This document shows, in pieces, positions 21,217 through 33,100 of a stretch of 64,000 bases of DNA (positions are counted from its first letter, which is position 1; each line of letters starts with the position of its first letter). Under the pieces are notes generated by a model that had not been told where the DNA came from, made no database searches, and worked only from the letters and a program-made list of their open reading frames with translations. This DNA is from Flammulina velutipes (Eukaryota > Basidiomycota > Agaricomycetes > Agaricales > Physalacriaceae). The translations under genes were made by a program, and so were the position numbers. The stretch lies in the NCBI GenBank assembly GCA_011800155.1, contig CM022373.1, forward strand, positions 744,001 to 808,000, given 5' to 3'.

Positions 21217-24200
21217 ATGCCCTCGCTTTTTCGCAAGCTAAGCACAGTTGGGGAAAAGACTTTTAGGAGGCGCTCGTCGGTTTATGGTTCAAAGCCCGAG
21301 GACGAAAGTTTCCAGTCTAACGGCGCCCAACACGAGGGCCCACAGAGTCCCAGCTCCCAGACCAAAACTGAAAGCCCGCAGACTAACGGCAACGGACAGA
21401 CCCACAAGGCCAACGGACAGACTCCCAAGACCAACGGTAATCACGATGGCGCTGGCAGCAATGGCCACACGCGCCAGGCTACGGCTGTGGAACCCATCCT
21501 GGAGGTGGACGAGTCCCATGAGCATCAGGAAGGCTTCGCCCAGATGCTGAAGAACTTAGGAAAACAGGCGAGTACTCTCCTTCTAGCTCGATACTCATCC
21601 TGAAACTGAACGATGCATTTAGGTCAAAGACGGAGTCAATCACTCTACTTTGGTATTATTTTTTTTCATCTTCGCGCGAACATAGCCTTACAGCTTGCCA
21701 GTCTGGTGTCATCGATCGTATCCGCCATAAAGACGGCATAGACGACAGAAAGCTGTTGGTAGGTCGCGACTCTGAAATCCTCTTCCTATCGCCGTACTAA
21801 CGCGTCGATTTCCAGTTGGAACAACTGCTTACGTTCATAAGCCACCTTCCCAAAGATTCTACGTTATCTTTGGAGCTCCAAAACAAGGCCGTTAGCCTTT
21901 GTAAGTCATCTTCTGGCATGATGCATGTTCGCTCTTTGACCGCTGTATGATAGTCTATAACGATCTTTCACATCCCGCTGCCACGTACCTCGGAGATCAA
22001 TACAAGTTTCGCTCAGCTGACGGATCGAACAACAACATACTAGCACCCGATATGGGAAAAGCTGGGACGCCCTACTCGCGCAGTGTTCAACAGGTGCAAC
22101 CTCTGTCTACCAAAGATATGCCGGACCCCGGCCTGGTATTCGATACGTATGTCTATTCTGACGGTATCTATTATTGTGCGAAGGCTAACCCAGTCTTTCA
22201 GACTCCTACAACGCGACAAAGTCAGTGGCTCTTGCCTTTTCACGACCGCTTCTAACGTTATTGGCTTGGCAGTTCAAAAAACATCCGGGCGGGCTGTCAT
22301 CCCTCATGTTCTCATTCGCTGCTTTGGTCATTCACACGTAGGCGGAAGTTAATTCATGACAGACCACGAGCCCTTATCCCATCCCTTAGCGTTTTTCGAA
22401 CGTCTCACACGGATGTTAACATTAATGAAACGTCCTCTTACGTCGACCTCGCGCCATTGTACGGGAACAGCCAATCAGCGCAGGACAAAGTGCGCAAGCA
22501 CACTGGATTGGGGTTGTTGCATAACGACGTCTTCGCGGAGGACCGACTCCTACTCTTGCCCCCCGCTGTTGCGGTGCTCTTGGTTCTCTTCTGTCGTAAT
22601 CACAATGTGCGTTACTACCCCCGCTCTATCATGCAAAATTGCTAATCTGGACTTGACAGCACATCGCGAAGAAGCTGTTCGAGATAAACGAACGTGGGAC
22701 CTTCGCCGATCCCTCGACACTGTCTCCTGAGCTCTCCGCAAAGCAAGACGAAGAGATCTTCCAGACGGCGAGGTTGATCAATTGTGGCTGGTTTGGCACC
22801 GTTGTCTTTTCGGACTACTTTTCGTGCATCCTCGGACTGGTTCGTGAAGGCAATAATTGGAGTTTGAGTCCTTTTGGGGTATGTGTTTTCCTCGGTTTCC
22901 GTTGACGGAAGTTAACCGACGTTCCCAGGATTTCAGGACTGAGGATCACTCGACTTTCGAGAGAGGGCAAGGTAATGTGTGCAGTGTGGAGGTGAGATTA
23001 TTCTCCTATCACAATGGGCGCTAGTCTAATAGATCAATGTGTTAGTTCAACTGCCTGTACCGCTGGCATGCCACCACGAGCCAAAAGGACGAAAAATGGG
23101 TCGAAGACCTCATGGGAGACATCTTCGAAGGGAAGCCTTTCGACGAGGTTACCGCGCAAGATTTCAAGGCGGTCGGGAAGAAGCTGCATGACATCGATCC
23201 CGATTTGACCCATTGGAAGCCTGGAAAGTAAGTGGTCGACGAATTATAGTTGGTTGGACGAATCTAAGCCTTTGTATAGGTTAGAACGACAGGCGGACGG
23301 GTCTTTCAGAGACGAGGATTTGGCGAAGATTCTACATGACGCGTAAGAGGACCATCATCAGTTTGGTTGTGACTGGTTAACCGTTTTGTAGAACCGAGGA
23401 TCCTGCCGCAGCGTTCGGAGCGAGGGGAACGCCCGGTCCGTGCCACACTTTACTTTCCTGCATTCCTTCATGCTCATGGACAATTTCCAGTTTCTATGCG
23501 GCTTCATGAGATTATGGGAATCGAACAGAACCGCCGATGGGGCGTGTGCTCACTCAACGAGTTTAGAAAGTACCTTGGTCTGAAGAGTGAGCTGTTCTTT
23601 ACTTCTACCAAATCATCGCGGTTGACGTAGAACGATATTTAGCCCACAAAAGCTTCTTGGACTGGAATCCTGACCCGGAGATTGCTCACGCCGCGGAGAA
23701 GCTCTACGGGCACATCGACAACCTGGAATTGTATGTAGGATTGCAAGCGGAAGAAGTAAAACCTTTGGTTGACGGTGCGGGGCTCTGTCCAGGTTGGTTT
23801 ATTGAGTTTGTTACCTGAGGATGTCTGACTAACTTGATACGCGTAGGGTACACCGTCAGTCGAGCTATCCTTAGTGACGCTGTTGCTCTCACACGTGGTG
23901 ACCGTTTTTTCACCCAAGACTACACACCCGCCAATCTCACGTCGTGGGGATTTGCGGATTGTCAACGTGAACCGGATGCCTTTGGGTTTGGCAGTGCGCT
24001 TGGAAAGCTGTTCTTCCGGACGCTGCCCAACGAGTTTGGCGAAGACGGGAACAGTGTGTATGCGTTCTTCCCTTTGATGACGCCTGGAGCGATGAAGGTG
24101 CATCTTCGGGAGATGGATTTGGAGGATAAGTACGATTTTGCGAGGCCGCAGAAGAAGAAGGTCGGGCCTGCTGATGTGGCGGATAGGACGAGGAAGCGGG

Positions 24201-25622
24201 CGGAGAATGTGCTGGAGCTACATGGCAAGGGGTTAGTGCTCTTTTTGTTCGACGCGTTTTTGTAAGAGCTAATTGTTGTCTTAGATTCTACGCTGCGTAC
24301 GACGATGAGAAACGTCGGGATATCGTTGTTGGGGCCCTAGTCAAGCTCATTGGGTCTGAAGCTCGTGTTGGGGAGTACTTCAATGTGCACACGACGTCGT
24401 TGATCAAGACGTGCTCGTTCCCGACCGTTGGAGGCAAGTATCACGCTGTCGATATTGTCCGCGATGTCTTCAAAACATTGACGATGGTCTGGGCGGCGGA
24501 TGTGGTACGTATTGTGGACCGCAACACCACTCCGATCTGATCTGTTTACTTTGACAGGGTGGCATATCACTCAAAACGAAGCAGACGCCGAATGGACACT
24601 ATTCTGCGACTGAACTGCATGACATTTTGGGAGATCTTTATGAGTATGTTTCCTTTGCTATTTTGCATTGAGAGCTTATGTATGTATGGATTGGTTTTAG
24701 ATATGTCTTTTTGCAGGTCGAACAAGCAAGGTTGGTGCTGCTCAAGGACAAGATATCCGTGGACGTCAAGAAGCTCTCTGAACGGATCAAAGTTGCTATT
24801 ACTTCGAATACTTGGGTGCGTGTCTACCTGCCTATGATGACTGTTACTCAATGATAATGCCAGTTCCCTTCAATCTTTGGTGGCAAAAAGGAGAACGACG
24901 ACGTTGATGAAAAGGCATTTGCGAGGCGCCTGCATGAGCTGGGCGTTCCTGCAGATGAGATGGTCAATGGAGTGTTGGCAGTGATGGTCGGCGGGTCGGT
25001 TGAGTTGTCGCTGGGTGAGTGGATGGGCAAAATGTGATGATTGCCGAGCTGAGTTTCGGTAGCGATGACAAATGCGCTGGATTGGGCGTTTGAACAAAAT
25101 GTTGGTGCAGGTGATGATATCCATGCGCTGGTGGTGGAAGCTTTGCGTGGCGGGAAAGACAAGAAGCCGTTGGAGTGGGGTCACGGTGTGTCAAGGTTGG
25201 TTACTGCTATTCATTTGGTGATTATTCGGACAATGCGCTGATGTTCGGCGTAGATGTCTAGGCGATACGTTGACGGTCACTGTGAGCAATCTATTTCCAG
25301 ATGCCCATAGGTCTAATATTGTTTGTCAAGATTTTGACGGAGACACTCCGTGCGGTACTGAGGTTTCCTGGGATGACCCGAGGGCCTGGTCATTCGGGAA
25401 CGCTGAGAAGGTGTGTCTGATCGTTTTCATAATGGAGGTACTTCGGGGCTTGACATGTTTTGAACAGGTTTGTGGTTGACCGCGAGGAGATGCAATATGG
25501 GTACTTGGATGCGGGCAGGAAGATGACGCCATGGCCGACTTCGTTGATGGTCAAGGTGAGATTCCATTGGCTAGATAAGTATAATCTGAGCTGATATGCG
25601 CCTGTAGTTTTCATCGTATTGA
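21217..25622 (+). CDS. Psi-factor-type fatty-acid (linoleate) dioxygenase with C-terminal P450-like domain
   Basis: A gene of many exons (about 1,050 residues) of the fungal Ppo/LDS family. A low-complexity N-terminal region with TNG/NGQT repeats precedes a heme peroxidase domain of cyclooxygenase type. Its landmarks are DGSNNNILAPDMGKAGTPY, HPGGLSSLMF, IHTVFRTS with the His of the heme pocket, and SSYVDLAPLYGNSQ. The catalytic tyrosine motif YRWH occurs in NCLYRWHATTSQ at about 23046-23080. These enzymes make 8- or 10-hydroperoxy linoleate; basidiomycete members feed oxylipin signals and mushroom C8 volatiles. The second half is P450-like: an I-helix region NGVLAVMVGGSVELS, an EALR (ExxR) motif, and a Cys loop GHGVSRCLG. 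The last two lie only about 15 residues apart, so the P450 part looks shortened. The C-terminus YGYLDAGRKMTPWPTSLMVK is family-typical, and a last mini-exon ends at 25622. Confidence 0.9.
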
Positions 25623-25814
25623 TTGTGGTTGTTGGTCGGCAGAACGTTTATTGAAAGTTGCTTCCGTTCATTTATCCTAGCCGAGCCTAAACAACGTGGC
25701 ACGAAACATGTCAGTTTATATGTAAATTGAAATCTGTTCTGTCTCTCGACGACGAGGCGGGGAAATGAAGAATGAGAATGAGAGTCTGCGAAAATTGAGA
25801 GCCAAACGGGCTAG
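25623..25814. other. 3' region of dioxygenase gene
   Basis: This is the downstream flank between the dioxygenase stop and the inverted repeat. Nothing else is visible. Confidence 0.4.
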
Positions 25815-26287
25815 ACTGGTGCAGAGGGAGGGGTCCGTAGGCGTAGGTCCCTCTATCAAAATATTTTGATGATCCGAGTGATGGCCATCGGTCCGGTCAT
25901 TGCGTCGTGGCGCAACGTCCACTAAAATAATTTAAATATTTGTGAGCTCAGAACAATAACTCTTGGCTGATATTATCAACCAAGTACTACTCAGGAAGCA
26001 GTTAAATACACTACAAGTTAGCCTTTGGAACGAATCTAAGGGCTTACAACCATCATTGTAAGAAACGGGATGATAAAGCACTCTTAAGACCGCTAGAGTT
26101 TTTCACTAACCTAACTTGGGGGTATGCTACAACGCTAAGGTTTGTAGTGGATACAGAGAGCCGAGAATTGACGAGAACGCCACAGGTTGTAATCTCCCGT
26201 GATATGCCGGAACGCGGCCATCACTCGGATCATCAAAATATTTTGATAGAGGGACCTACGCCTCCTACCCCCTCCCTCTGAACCAGG
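25815..26287. repeat. Foldback (inverted-repeat) element
   Basis: The arm at 25841-25886 is identical over 46 bp to the reverse complement of 26216-26261. With small mismatches the arms extend outward to about 25815 and 26287 (CTGGTGCAGAGGGAGGGG against CTGGTTCAGAGGGAGGGG). Each arm contains the palindrome ATCAAAATATTTTGAT. The 329-bp centre is A/T-rich and non-coding. The size and structure resemble a MITE or foldback transposon. No clear target-site duplication could be picked out by eye. It sits directly upstream of the TATA box of the Ste20-like gene. Confidence 0.75.
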
Positions 26288-26290
26288 CTC

Positions 26291-26298
26291 TATATAAG
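26291..26298 (+). promoter_or_regulatory. TATA box of the PAK/Ste20 gene
   Basis: TATATAAG lies about 350 bp before the ATG at 26652, abutting the right arm of the foldback repeat. A long 5' UTR is implied. Confidence 0.5.
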
Positions 26299-26651
26299 AG
26301 AGTTCCGACGAACGTTTTCGAGCAGGGATCTCCAGGCTACAAACGGGCGTGGCGGTGACAAAGGTCACGTGGGAGTCTTGATCAGGGCCACCGGCTTTGC
26401 CACCTTCCACGACGACGGCTGTCGAGACGATATTGAAGCAACGTGTGCAACGGTCGGCGGGATCGCGCTGAACGACGAGCAAACATAGGAAAAGGACAGA
26501 AACGGAGAGAACAAATTGCCTGAGACGTGATCACGATTGTTGCCAGAGAGACAAGAGCAAAACGGTGCGTTGAACGCTTGTTTTTGCGGTGAAAGCATGG
26601 ACTGAAAGGAGAGAAAAACAGAGAGTTTAGAATTGATCGAGCTCGGCGCTG

Positions 26652-28912
26652 ATGTCCCTGCCGGACAGGTCTGCTTCCAACCACCGCCATCGACAAAGCA
26701 AAATAACAGTCGAATACCATCGTCCGTCGCGCGAATCGATTCAGGAATACAACGCTCTGCTAGCTGAAGCGAACCAGCACGCATCCGCGAGCCAACACGT
26801 ACCAGCTCATTCACATACAGCAGCAACCAGCTCGCCTTCCGCCTTTTTCCCGAGCCGTGCGCCTCCTCCACCACCGCCACAGCTTCCAGGTAAACCGAAC
26901 CAGCCCGCTCGCGTACGCAATTCGCTGCAGAAAGCGAACCCACGAGCACGTAAACTGAGCTTATCCGACGAAATGGCCTATTCCACAGCGACCGCGCCCC
27001 CACCGAGGCCGTCTCGCGCCAACACGGCCAACTTGAACGACATCCTCGCCGAGCCAGTCCAGGCTGCACCGAATCCGTCTCTGCTAGCTCGTCGTCTGTC
27101 TGTGCCTGTAGCCCCGCCTCCTCACCACAACGACGAGTTCTACGCCGATCCAAACGAATCGCTCCCGCCAGCCGGAGACTTTGCCATGCTCAGTCCTAAC
27201 CCAGGACGCAGCCGCAGCGGTACAGGCTCAAAGCCAAAAAAGGGCGTTCTTTCCTTCATCTTCAACACTCAGAAGAGGCCAGAAATCAGCACCCCATACG
27301 ATCCGGTCCATCTTACCCACGTCGGCTTCAACTCGTCTACAGGCGAGTTCACAGGTCTCCCCAAGGAATGGCAGCAGCTCCTTCAGGAGAGCGGTATATC
27401 TCGCTCAGACCAGGAGAAGAATCCTCAGGCCGTCATGGAGATCGTCAAGTTCTACCAGGAGGGCGGTCACGCCGATGTCTGGGACAAGATGGGTAATGTT
27501 GCAGACACAGACCACTTTGCTGCAACGGCAAGTCCCCCGCCATTCTTTTATGCATTCTGTGCTAATTCTTCTTGTTCAGAAACCTCCCATTCCTCCAAAA
27601 AAGCAGATCTCTAACGGCGCACCGCCACCCCAGGCCTACAGGCCAGCACCCACTCCTCCGACTACCGTCACCCCCTCCCTTGATCGCTCTGTGTCCCAGC
27701 GCGCGCCAGCCAGTCTACAGAAGCAGCCGTCAACCAACGTCAAGCGTGCCAATACTACCCGCGACAAACAACGCCCTCCGGCTCCTGGTGGCGCAAAACA
27801 ACAGACTCCCAAACAATCACCCGGCTCCTCATCCACGGAACTTCCCCTCAAACCCACACAAGGTCGATCTCAGCCGCAACAACAGAGTCCTGCAGCACAG
27901 AGTCTCGCCAAGGCTGCAGGTGTTGCTACGCCCCGTAGACGCGAGAAAAAGGTCGACAAATCCAAGGACGAGGACATTGTCAAACGTCTCCAGGCCATCT
28001 GCACAGATGCGGACCCCACGCGGCTCTATCGCAACCTCGTCAAGATCGGTCAGGGCGCCAGTGGTGGCGTCTACACTGCTTACCAGGTCGGCACCAATGT
28101 GTCGGTGGCAATAAAGCAGATGGACCTGGACAAGCAGCCCAAGAAGGATCTCATTATCAACGAAATCCTCGTTATGCGCGCTTCGCGACATCCCAATATC
28201 GTCAACTACATCGATTCCTTCCTACACAAGAACGACCTCTGGGTCGTTATGGAGTACATGGAGGGCGGCTCTTTGACAGACGTGGTTACCGCCAACCTCA
28301 TGACGGAAGGCCAGATCGCTGCGGTGTCGCGGGAGACGTGCCAGGGCCTGGAGCATCTTCACCGACACGGTGTCATTCATCGCGACATCAAGAGCGACAA
28401 TGTGCTTCTTAGCATGGTCGGCGATATTAAGCTCACGGATTTTGGCTTCTGTGCGCAGATTAGCGATCCGGCCAGTGCAAAGCGGACCACGATGGTAGGC
28501 ACGCCGTACTGGATGGCGCCGGAGGTTGTCACGCGCAAGGAATACGGTCCAAAGGTGGATATCTGGTCGCTGGGAATCATGGCCATTGAGATGATAGAGG
28601 GAGAGCCGCCTTACCTCAACCAGAATCCGCTCAAGGCCCTGTATCTGATTGCGACGAATGGAACTCCCACAATACAGAACCCCGGTATGTGCATCTTCGC
28701 TCTGTTTCTTCTTTGTCTGATTGTGATTCTCAGAGAATCTCAGTGCGACTTTCTCCGACTACTTGGCGAAAACGCTCGAGGTGGATGCGGAGAAACGACC
28801 GAACGCGTCTCAACTCCTCCAGCATCCGTTTTTCAAATTATCCGAGCCTCTACGCACGCTGTCACCGCTCATCAAGGCCGCGCGCGAGCTGGCGGCCCAG
28901 AAAAGCAAGTAG
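26652..28912 (+). CDS. STE20: p21-activated protein kinase, Ste20 type
   Basis: Three exons (26652-27527, 27580-28684, 28734-28912) total 2160 nt, 719 residues. A Pro/Ser-rich N-terminus leads to the CRIB/p21-binding domain ([26 protein letters not shown], split here as [15 protein letters not shown] and [11 protein letters not shown]), which binds Cdc42-GTP. After a Gln/Pro-rich linker comes the kinase domain: [19 protein letters not shown] (catalytic Lys), [16 protein letters not shown], and activation loop [16 protein letters not shown]. The end, [13 protein letters not shown], fits the Ste20 G-beta-binding consensus SLxPLIxxAR. No PH domain is seen, so it is Ste20/Pak1 rather than Cla4. 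It acts in pheromone, filamentation and polarity MAP-kinase signalling. Intron 1 is of GC-AG type. Confidence 0.93.
27528..27579 (+). other. GC-AG intron in the Ste20-like gene
   Basis: Only the donor ACG|GCAAGT at 27528 joins FAAT to KPPIPPKK in the frame of the downstream kinase. The GT one base pair further on would put the next exon out of frame. The acceptor is TTGTTCAG. GCAAGT is the usual sequence of non-canonical GC donors. Confidence 0.75.
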
Positions 28913-29413
28913 AATATATCCCGTCAACTTATGTACCGCACGAAATAGTAATCTCTCCTTTCTCTACTTCATACCATCGTTACCCTTTGTAACCTATGGA
29001 CTGATCATTTTATTTCTGCTGGAATGTATGTTTTGACGTGTGGCGCACATTGCGTTGTCGTTGCCAGATGGAGTGCTTCTTCCGTGTACCAGGTAATTGC
29101 ATTTTGGTTCGATCTCTTTTCTTTGGGCCCTAACTTGGCCGGCAACCAAGTGTAACGTCTGGGGAACGCATCATCTCCGCCACACATAATGACAAGCGAT
29201 TATTGTAAATGCCTCGTTGAAACGCGCTACTGGTAGATAATCTGTTTTCGAGAAAGGCGGTGTGAACCATTTTCTTCCATGTCTGCATTCATAGAGCTTG
29301 AGATCTAGACTAATCGGACTTCTCCAAAAAGTTGAGAATATGGAGAAAATGAGAACGGATCAAGCTCACTGAGATTGAGAATATCTCCGTCCTTACTTTA
29401 GTGTCACAAGCTA
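28913..29413. other. Intergenic stretch
   Basis: This is the 3' flank of the Ste20-like gene. No gene was recognised before the dispersed repeat. Confidence 0.4.
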
Positions 29414-29569
29414 TTGTATGTACGCCAAGTTCCTTACATGCACACGAGGATTATGCCATATTAGATAAGATTAGATACAGTTATTTAGTGATCCCGTAGC
29501 GTACTTTTTGTCTTCGTACCATCAGCAAGCCATATCGCTTGGACACACTGCTCGTCTGTTCACCTAGCG
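29414..29569 (+). repeat. Dispersed repeat, copy 1
   Basis: Shared words with the reverse complement of 58254-58372, in the same order, are CTTACATGCACACGA, ATTAGATAAGATTAG, CGTACCATCAGCAAG and GTCTGTTCACCTAGCG. This copy is about 36 bp longer in the middle. It is non-coding and resembles a short non-autonomous element. Confidence 0.7.
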
Positions 29570-29793
29570 AGAAACTACTTCCTACACTATGCAATCACCC
29601 AGACCAACCAGAGGGTATAGATGATTTACTGCTCCAACAGTTGCCAACCGTCGCCACATCTTGTGTATTATGTAAGCTAGCTCAATCTCAGTTTCTTACC
29701 ACCATCTTGAATATTCATCTATTGCCTTCAGATGCTGCATAATCCTCCATACCGACTTTGAGGATAATTCCCCAGCTGTTTTGACTTAAAATC

Positions 29794-30150
29794 ATGAACC
29801 ATGGCAGTCTCGAAGCGCTTGACCAGCAATTTCAGAACAAAAACGACCTTCTTACCACAAAATTTGGTGAGTTGCATTCATCTGTTGTTCCCTAATTGTT
29901 TAATCAATCTTCGTCTCCTAGGTAGCTGCACGCATGTTCCGGCATCGTACCAGAGGAAGACAATAGACGACATACGACTCTTCCTTACTCTCTCACGAGG
30001 ACAAGGACATGGACCCACAATACGTGATGCTTTTTCTTGTGAGGTCAAGATGCCCCTGCGTACGTACATTCTTCATCCCCGTATATGCATATAATAACGC
30101 CTCATGTTTAATAGCCATTCGTCGAGGGATTACACGTTTCTCAGATTGAC
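29794..30150 (+). CDS. Possible small spliced gene, unknown
   Basis: An ATG at 29794 opens a frame that continues across two introns with canonical ends (GTGAGT...CTAG of 56 bp; GTACGT...ATAG of 55 bp). It ends at TGA 30148-30150, encoding about 82 residues. The product contains a polar helix and a segment RKTIDDIRLFLTLSRG. There is no signal peptide, domain or family I recognise. The two in-frame introns are the only positive evidence. It could instead be a non-coding leader of the next gene, whose ATG lies 33 bp downstream. Confidence 0.35.
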
Positions 30151-30182
30151 CTCCAACCATACTACTACCCTACGACCTAACG

Positions 30183-33100
30183 ATGTCGATGACGGATGTT
30201 CCAAGCTTAACGACTAATCAACACTTTCTCTCAGTTAGTGCTGATATTGGTATGTCCATTGTATATGCCGATCCTTTAGAATTTGAATTTGAGGCGCGCC
30301 CTTCCAGTACCATCGTCGACCCTCCAACGACCTAATTACGAACCAAGTGACGATGGCGGCTCGACCGCACCGAATAGCGGGCGCCAAGCGATGGTACCAC
30401 TCCCACCGCTCGATGGCTACTATCCTACAAGTCCCAAGAATAATATGTATAGTGAGTGCTCAGGCCGTGTGTCGACCATAGCCTTATCACTAGTCAGCAA
30501 ATCGCCCTCCCTCCATAAACAGTCAACAGACTGATTATCCTGATACATCTCCATCGGCCGGCCCGAAACAACGCGCTGGCGTAGACCCAAAGGCACCCTT
30601 CTGGGCGTCATACAACACCGAGGCAGCCAAGTCTGATCGCGAGACCACTCGCGGTTGGACGAGTAGCCTCGATTTCCTCCTCATCGTCGTGAGTTTATAA
30701 TTGATCATACTGCAACGAGTATTGACATCGTTAGACTGGTCTGTTCTCCGCGATAGTAACCGGCTTCCTGGTAATGGACACGAGCCCCGAAACTTCTGAC
30801 GTATATGCCAATGGCATGGTTCAATATCTCGTTGCCACTACTAAGCATCACTTGCTCGATGCAGTGGACATACCACTTTCTCTTCAACGCGAGCTCTACA
30901 ATTTGTTTTCCAGGCCTCCCCCTCCATCAGCAATAGCCACTGCCATCGTCACGTTTTGGAGCACATCTCTCACCTGCACGCTTACCATCTTCGTCTACGC
31001 ATTTTATGTCAAGTTCTGGTTACGCGAGTATCAACGCGATCTGCGTAACGGGAGCATGTTCGACTGCGCGCAACGGCGACAGGCGCGCTGGGATGCAATG
31101 CTCAAGTTCAAGGTTGAGGAATGGATCTTATTCCTCCCTTTGTTGATGCATATTGCCGTCATCTGCTTCGTTGCAGCACTCATTCTCAAGCTTTGGACGT
31201 ACCACCGGTTTGCGGCGTATGTGCAGCTTGTCCTCTCTGTCCTGGTGTTTATAGTGTACGCGTGGTTGACGATATGGCCTGCGTTCAAGGAGATGTGTCC
31301 GTATCATAACACGGCAATGGTGATGGTGCCAAGGATCTTTTGCGGACTATGGGGATACTTCGCAGCTGGTGGGAGGAAGATCCAGCTGTCGATCCTGCGC
31401 CGCATCCCTGCTCCCTTGTTGAAGTGGCTGGTGCCAGAGGAACTCGACTTGGAAAAAGGAAGTGTGGAAGCAGAGTCGACTCTTCCTCTTTACCAGGCGC
31501 ATCCCCGAACTGGCCGGGAGGAACAGTTCATTGCACGGAAATCGAAGGATCTCACATGGAACGCCGTTGCGTGGTTTTTGGAGACGTCGCGGGAGGCTTC
31601 GTACGTGGATCTCGCGCTGAGGTCTATTAGGACTCTTCCGTATGTGCCGAGGAAGGTGTTTGAGTTCTTGCCAACGCGGATACCCAGATTCTTGTACTCC
31701 AAAATCGTCAGCGATGGTGAAGATATCGTGAGCGAAGGCGAAACCGATCCAAGGGCTTATGAGGTCTACCAGGCCAAGACGTTGGAAGTTTACGAGTGTA
31801 CTCTTAGTCTCATCCACCTACTCAAGTGCGCCGCGCTTGATGCTGGTGACTCCGGAGCCAACCTCGCTCCTTTGGCGTGTCTCTCAGACTCTTCTTCGTA
31901 TACATACGCACCACTGGACGAGTCGATGATGCAAGCTTGGGCCGCGTACAAATCCTCACCCAAGGAGGCGCGTCATTCGCTCGTATACACCCTTGAGCGC
32001 AAGGAGGAGACATCGTGGCCTACCCGCAACTTTGCCGCTCTACTATCGATGGAGACGCTTTTCTACCACCTTCATCCTCATACCAAAGTGGGAGATTCAA
32101 ATCCGCTGCATGACTTGCACTTTCTTTTGGATCGTCACGTTGAGAAAGGGGACGTGTTGAACGGACGGAGTCTGGCGCTGCTGCTGGATAGCTTGGTGTA
32201 TGTGCTGGGTGGGGTGAAGGACGGGGATACGAGAGATAAGATTCTCGGTGTACTTATCAAGGCTGCGGGGAAGCTCGGCGGGGACGATTACCTGACGTTC
32301 AGGCCGCTGGCGTCGTGCCTCAAACTTTTCGCCGATGGCGATCCTGCCAAAGGCATTGATGTTCTTCAAGAGAATATGGATGCACCTAGGGAACGACATT
32401 TCTGGTGTGGTCCGGGGAGTGGGCATCGAGCGTTGCTTGATACATTGCAGATGCTATCTTGCGAGGACGTGCATGCTGCTCGTTTGACGGATATCACTTG
32501 GGCTGCCTACTTGTTTGCGTCGTCCACGCTTTCGGCGGAAGCTGCGGCGTCTGAGCCCATACTGCGGGAGAACCATCTCCTACTGGTCGACAAAACCCAA
32601 TTGAAGACAAAACCTACTTTGTCGGCAGTTTCCTTCTTCACTGCGGTCTATGTGACAGTCGACGATGGGGAACCTATCATGCAGCTGCTTTGCGATGTGC
32701 TGGAGAAGCTTCCGTCGTTCGTGGACGATTCTCGTGATGTTATTGCCACGACGGTACTGAATGGCTTGAAGGCGCGCCTTCTGGACCGGAGAGTGGTGGA
32801 GACGGAGAAGAAGAGCATGTGTCGGAAGGTCTCCGGGCTGTTGCAGACAATATTTCGCGAAGATGACACTTGGTTCCTCGAACGAGGAGCTACTCTGTCA
32901 GCAGTTTCCTTGTTAACTGCGGTCTATGCGATAGTCGACAATGGGAAACCTATCAGGCTGGTACTGCGCAAGGTGCTAGTGAATCTCTCATCATCCATGG
33001 ACCATTCTCGGGATGACATTGCAACGACAATTCTGAATGGCTTGAAGGCGCGCCTTTTGGACAAGAGGGTGGTGGAGCTGGAGAAGATGAGCATCTGTGG

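Noticed and set aside
29110..29125. GGTTCGATC resembling a tRNA B-box
   Set aside because: No A-box, stem complementarity or anticodon arm around it.
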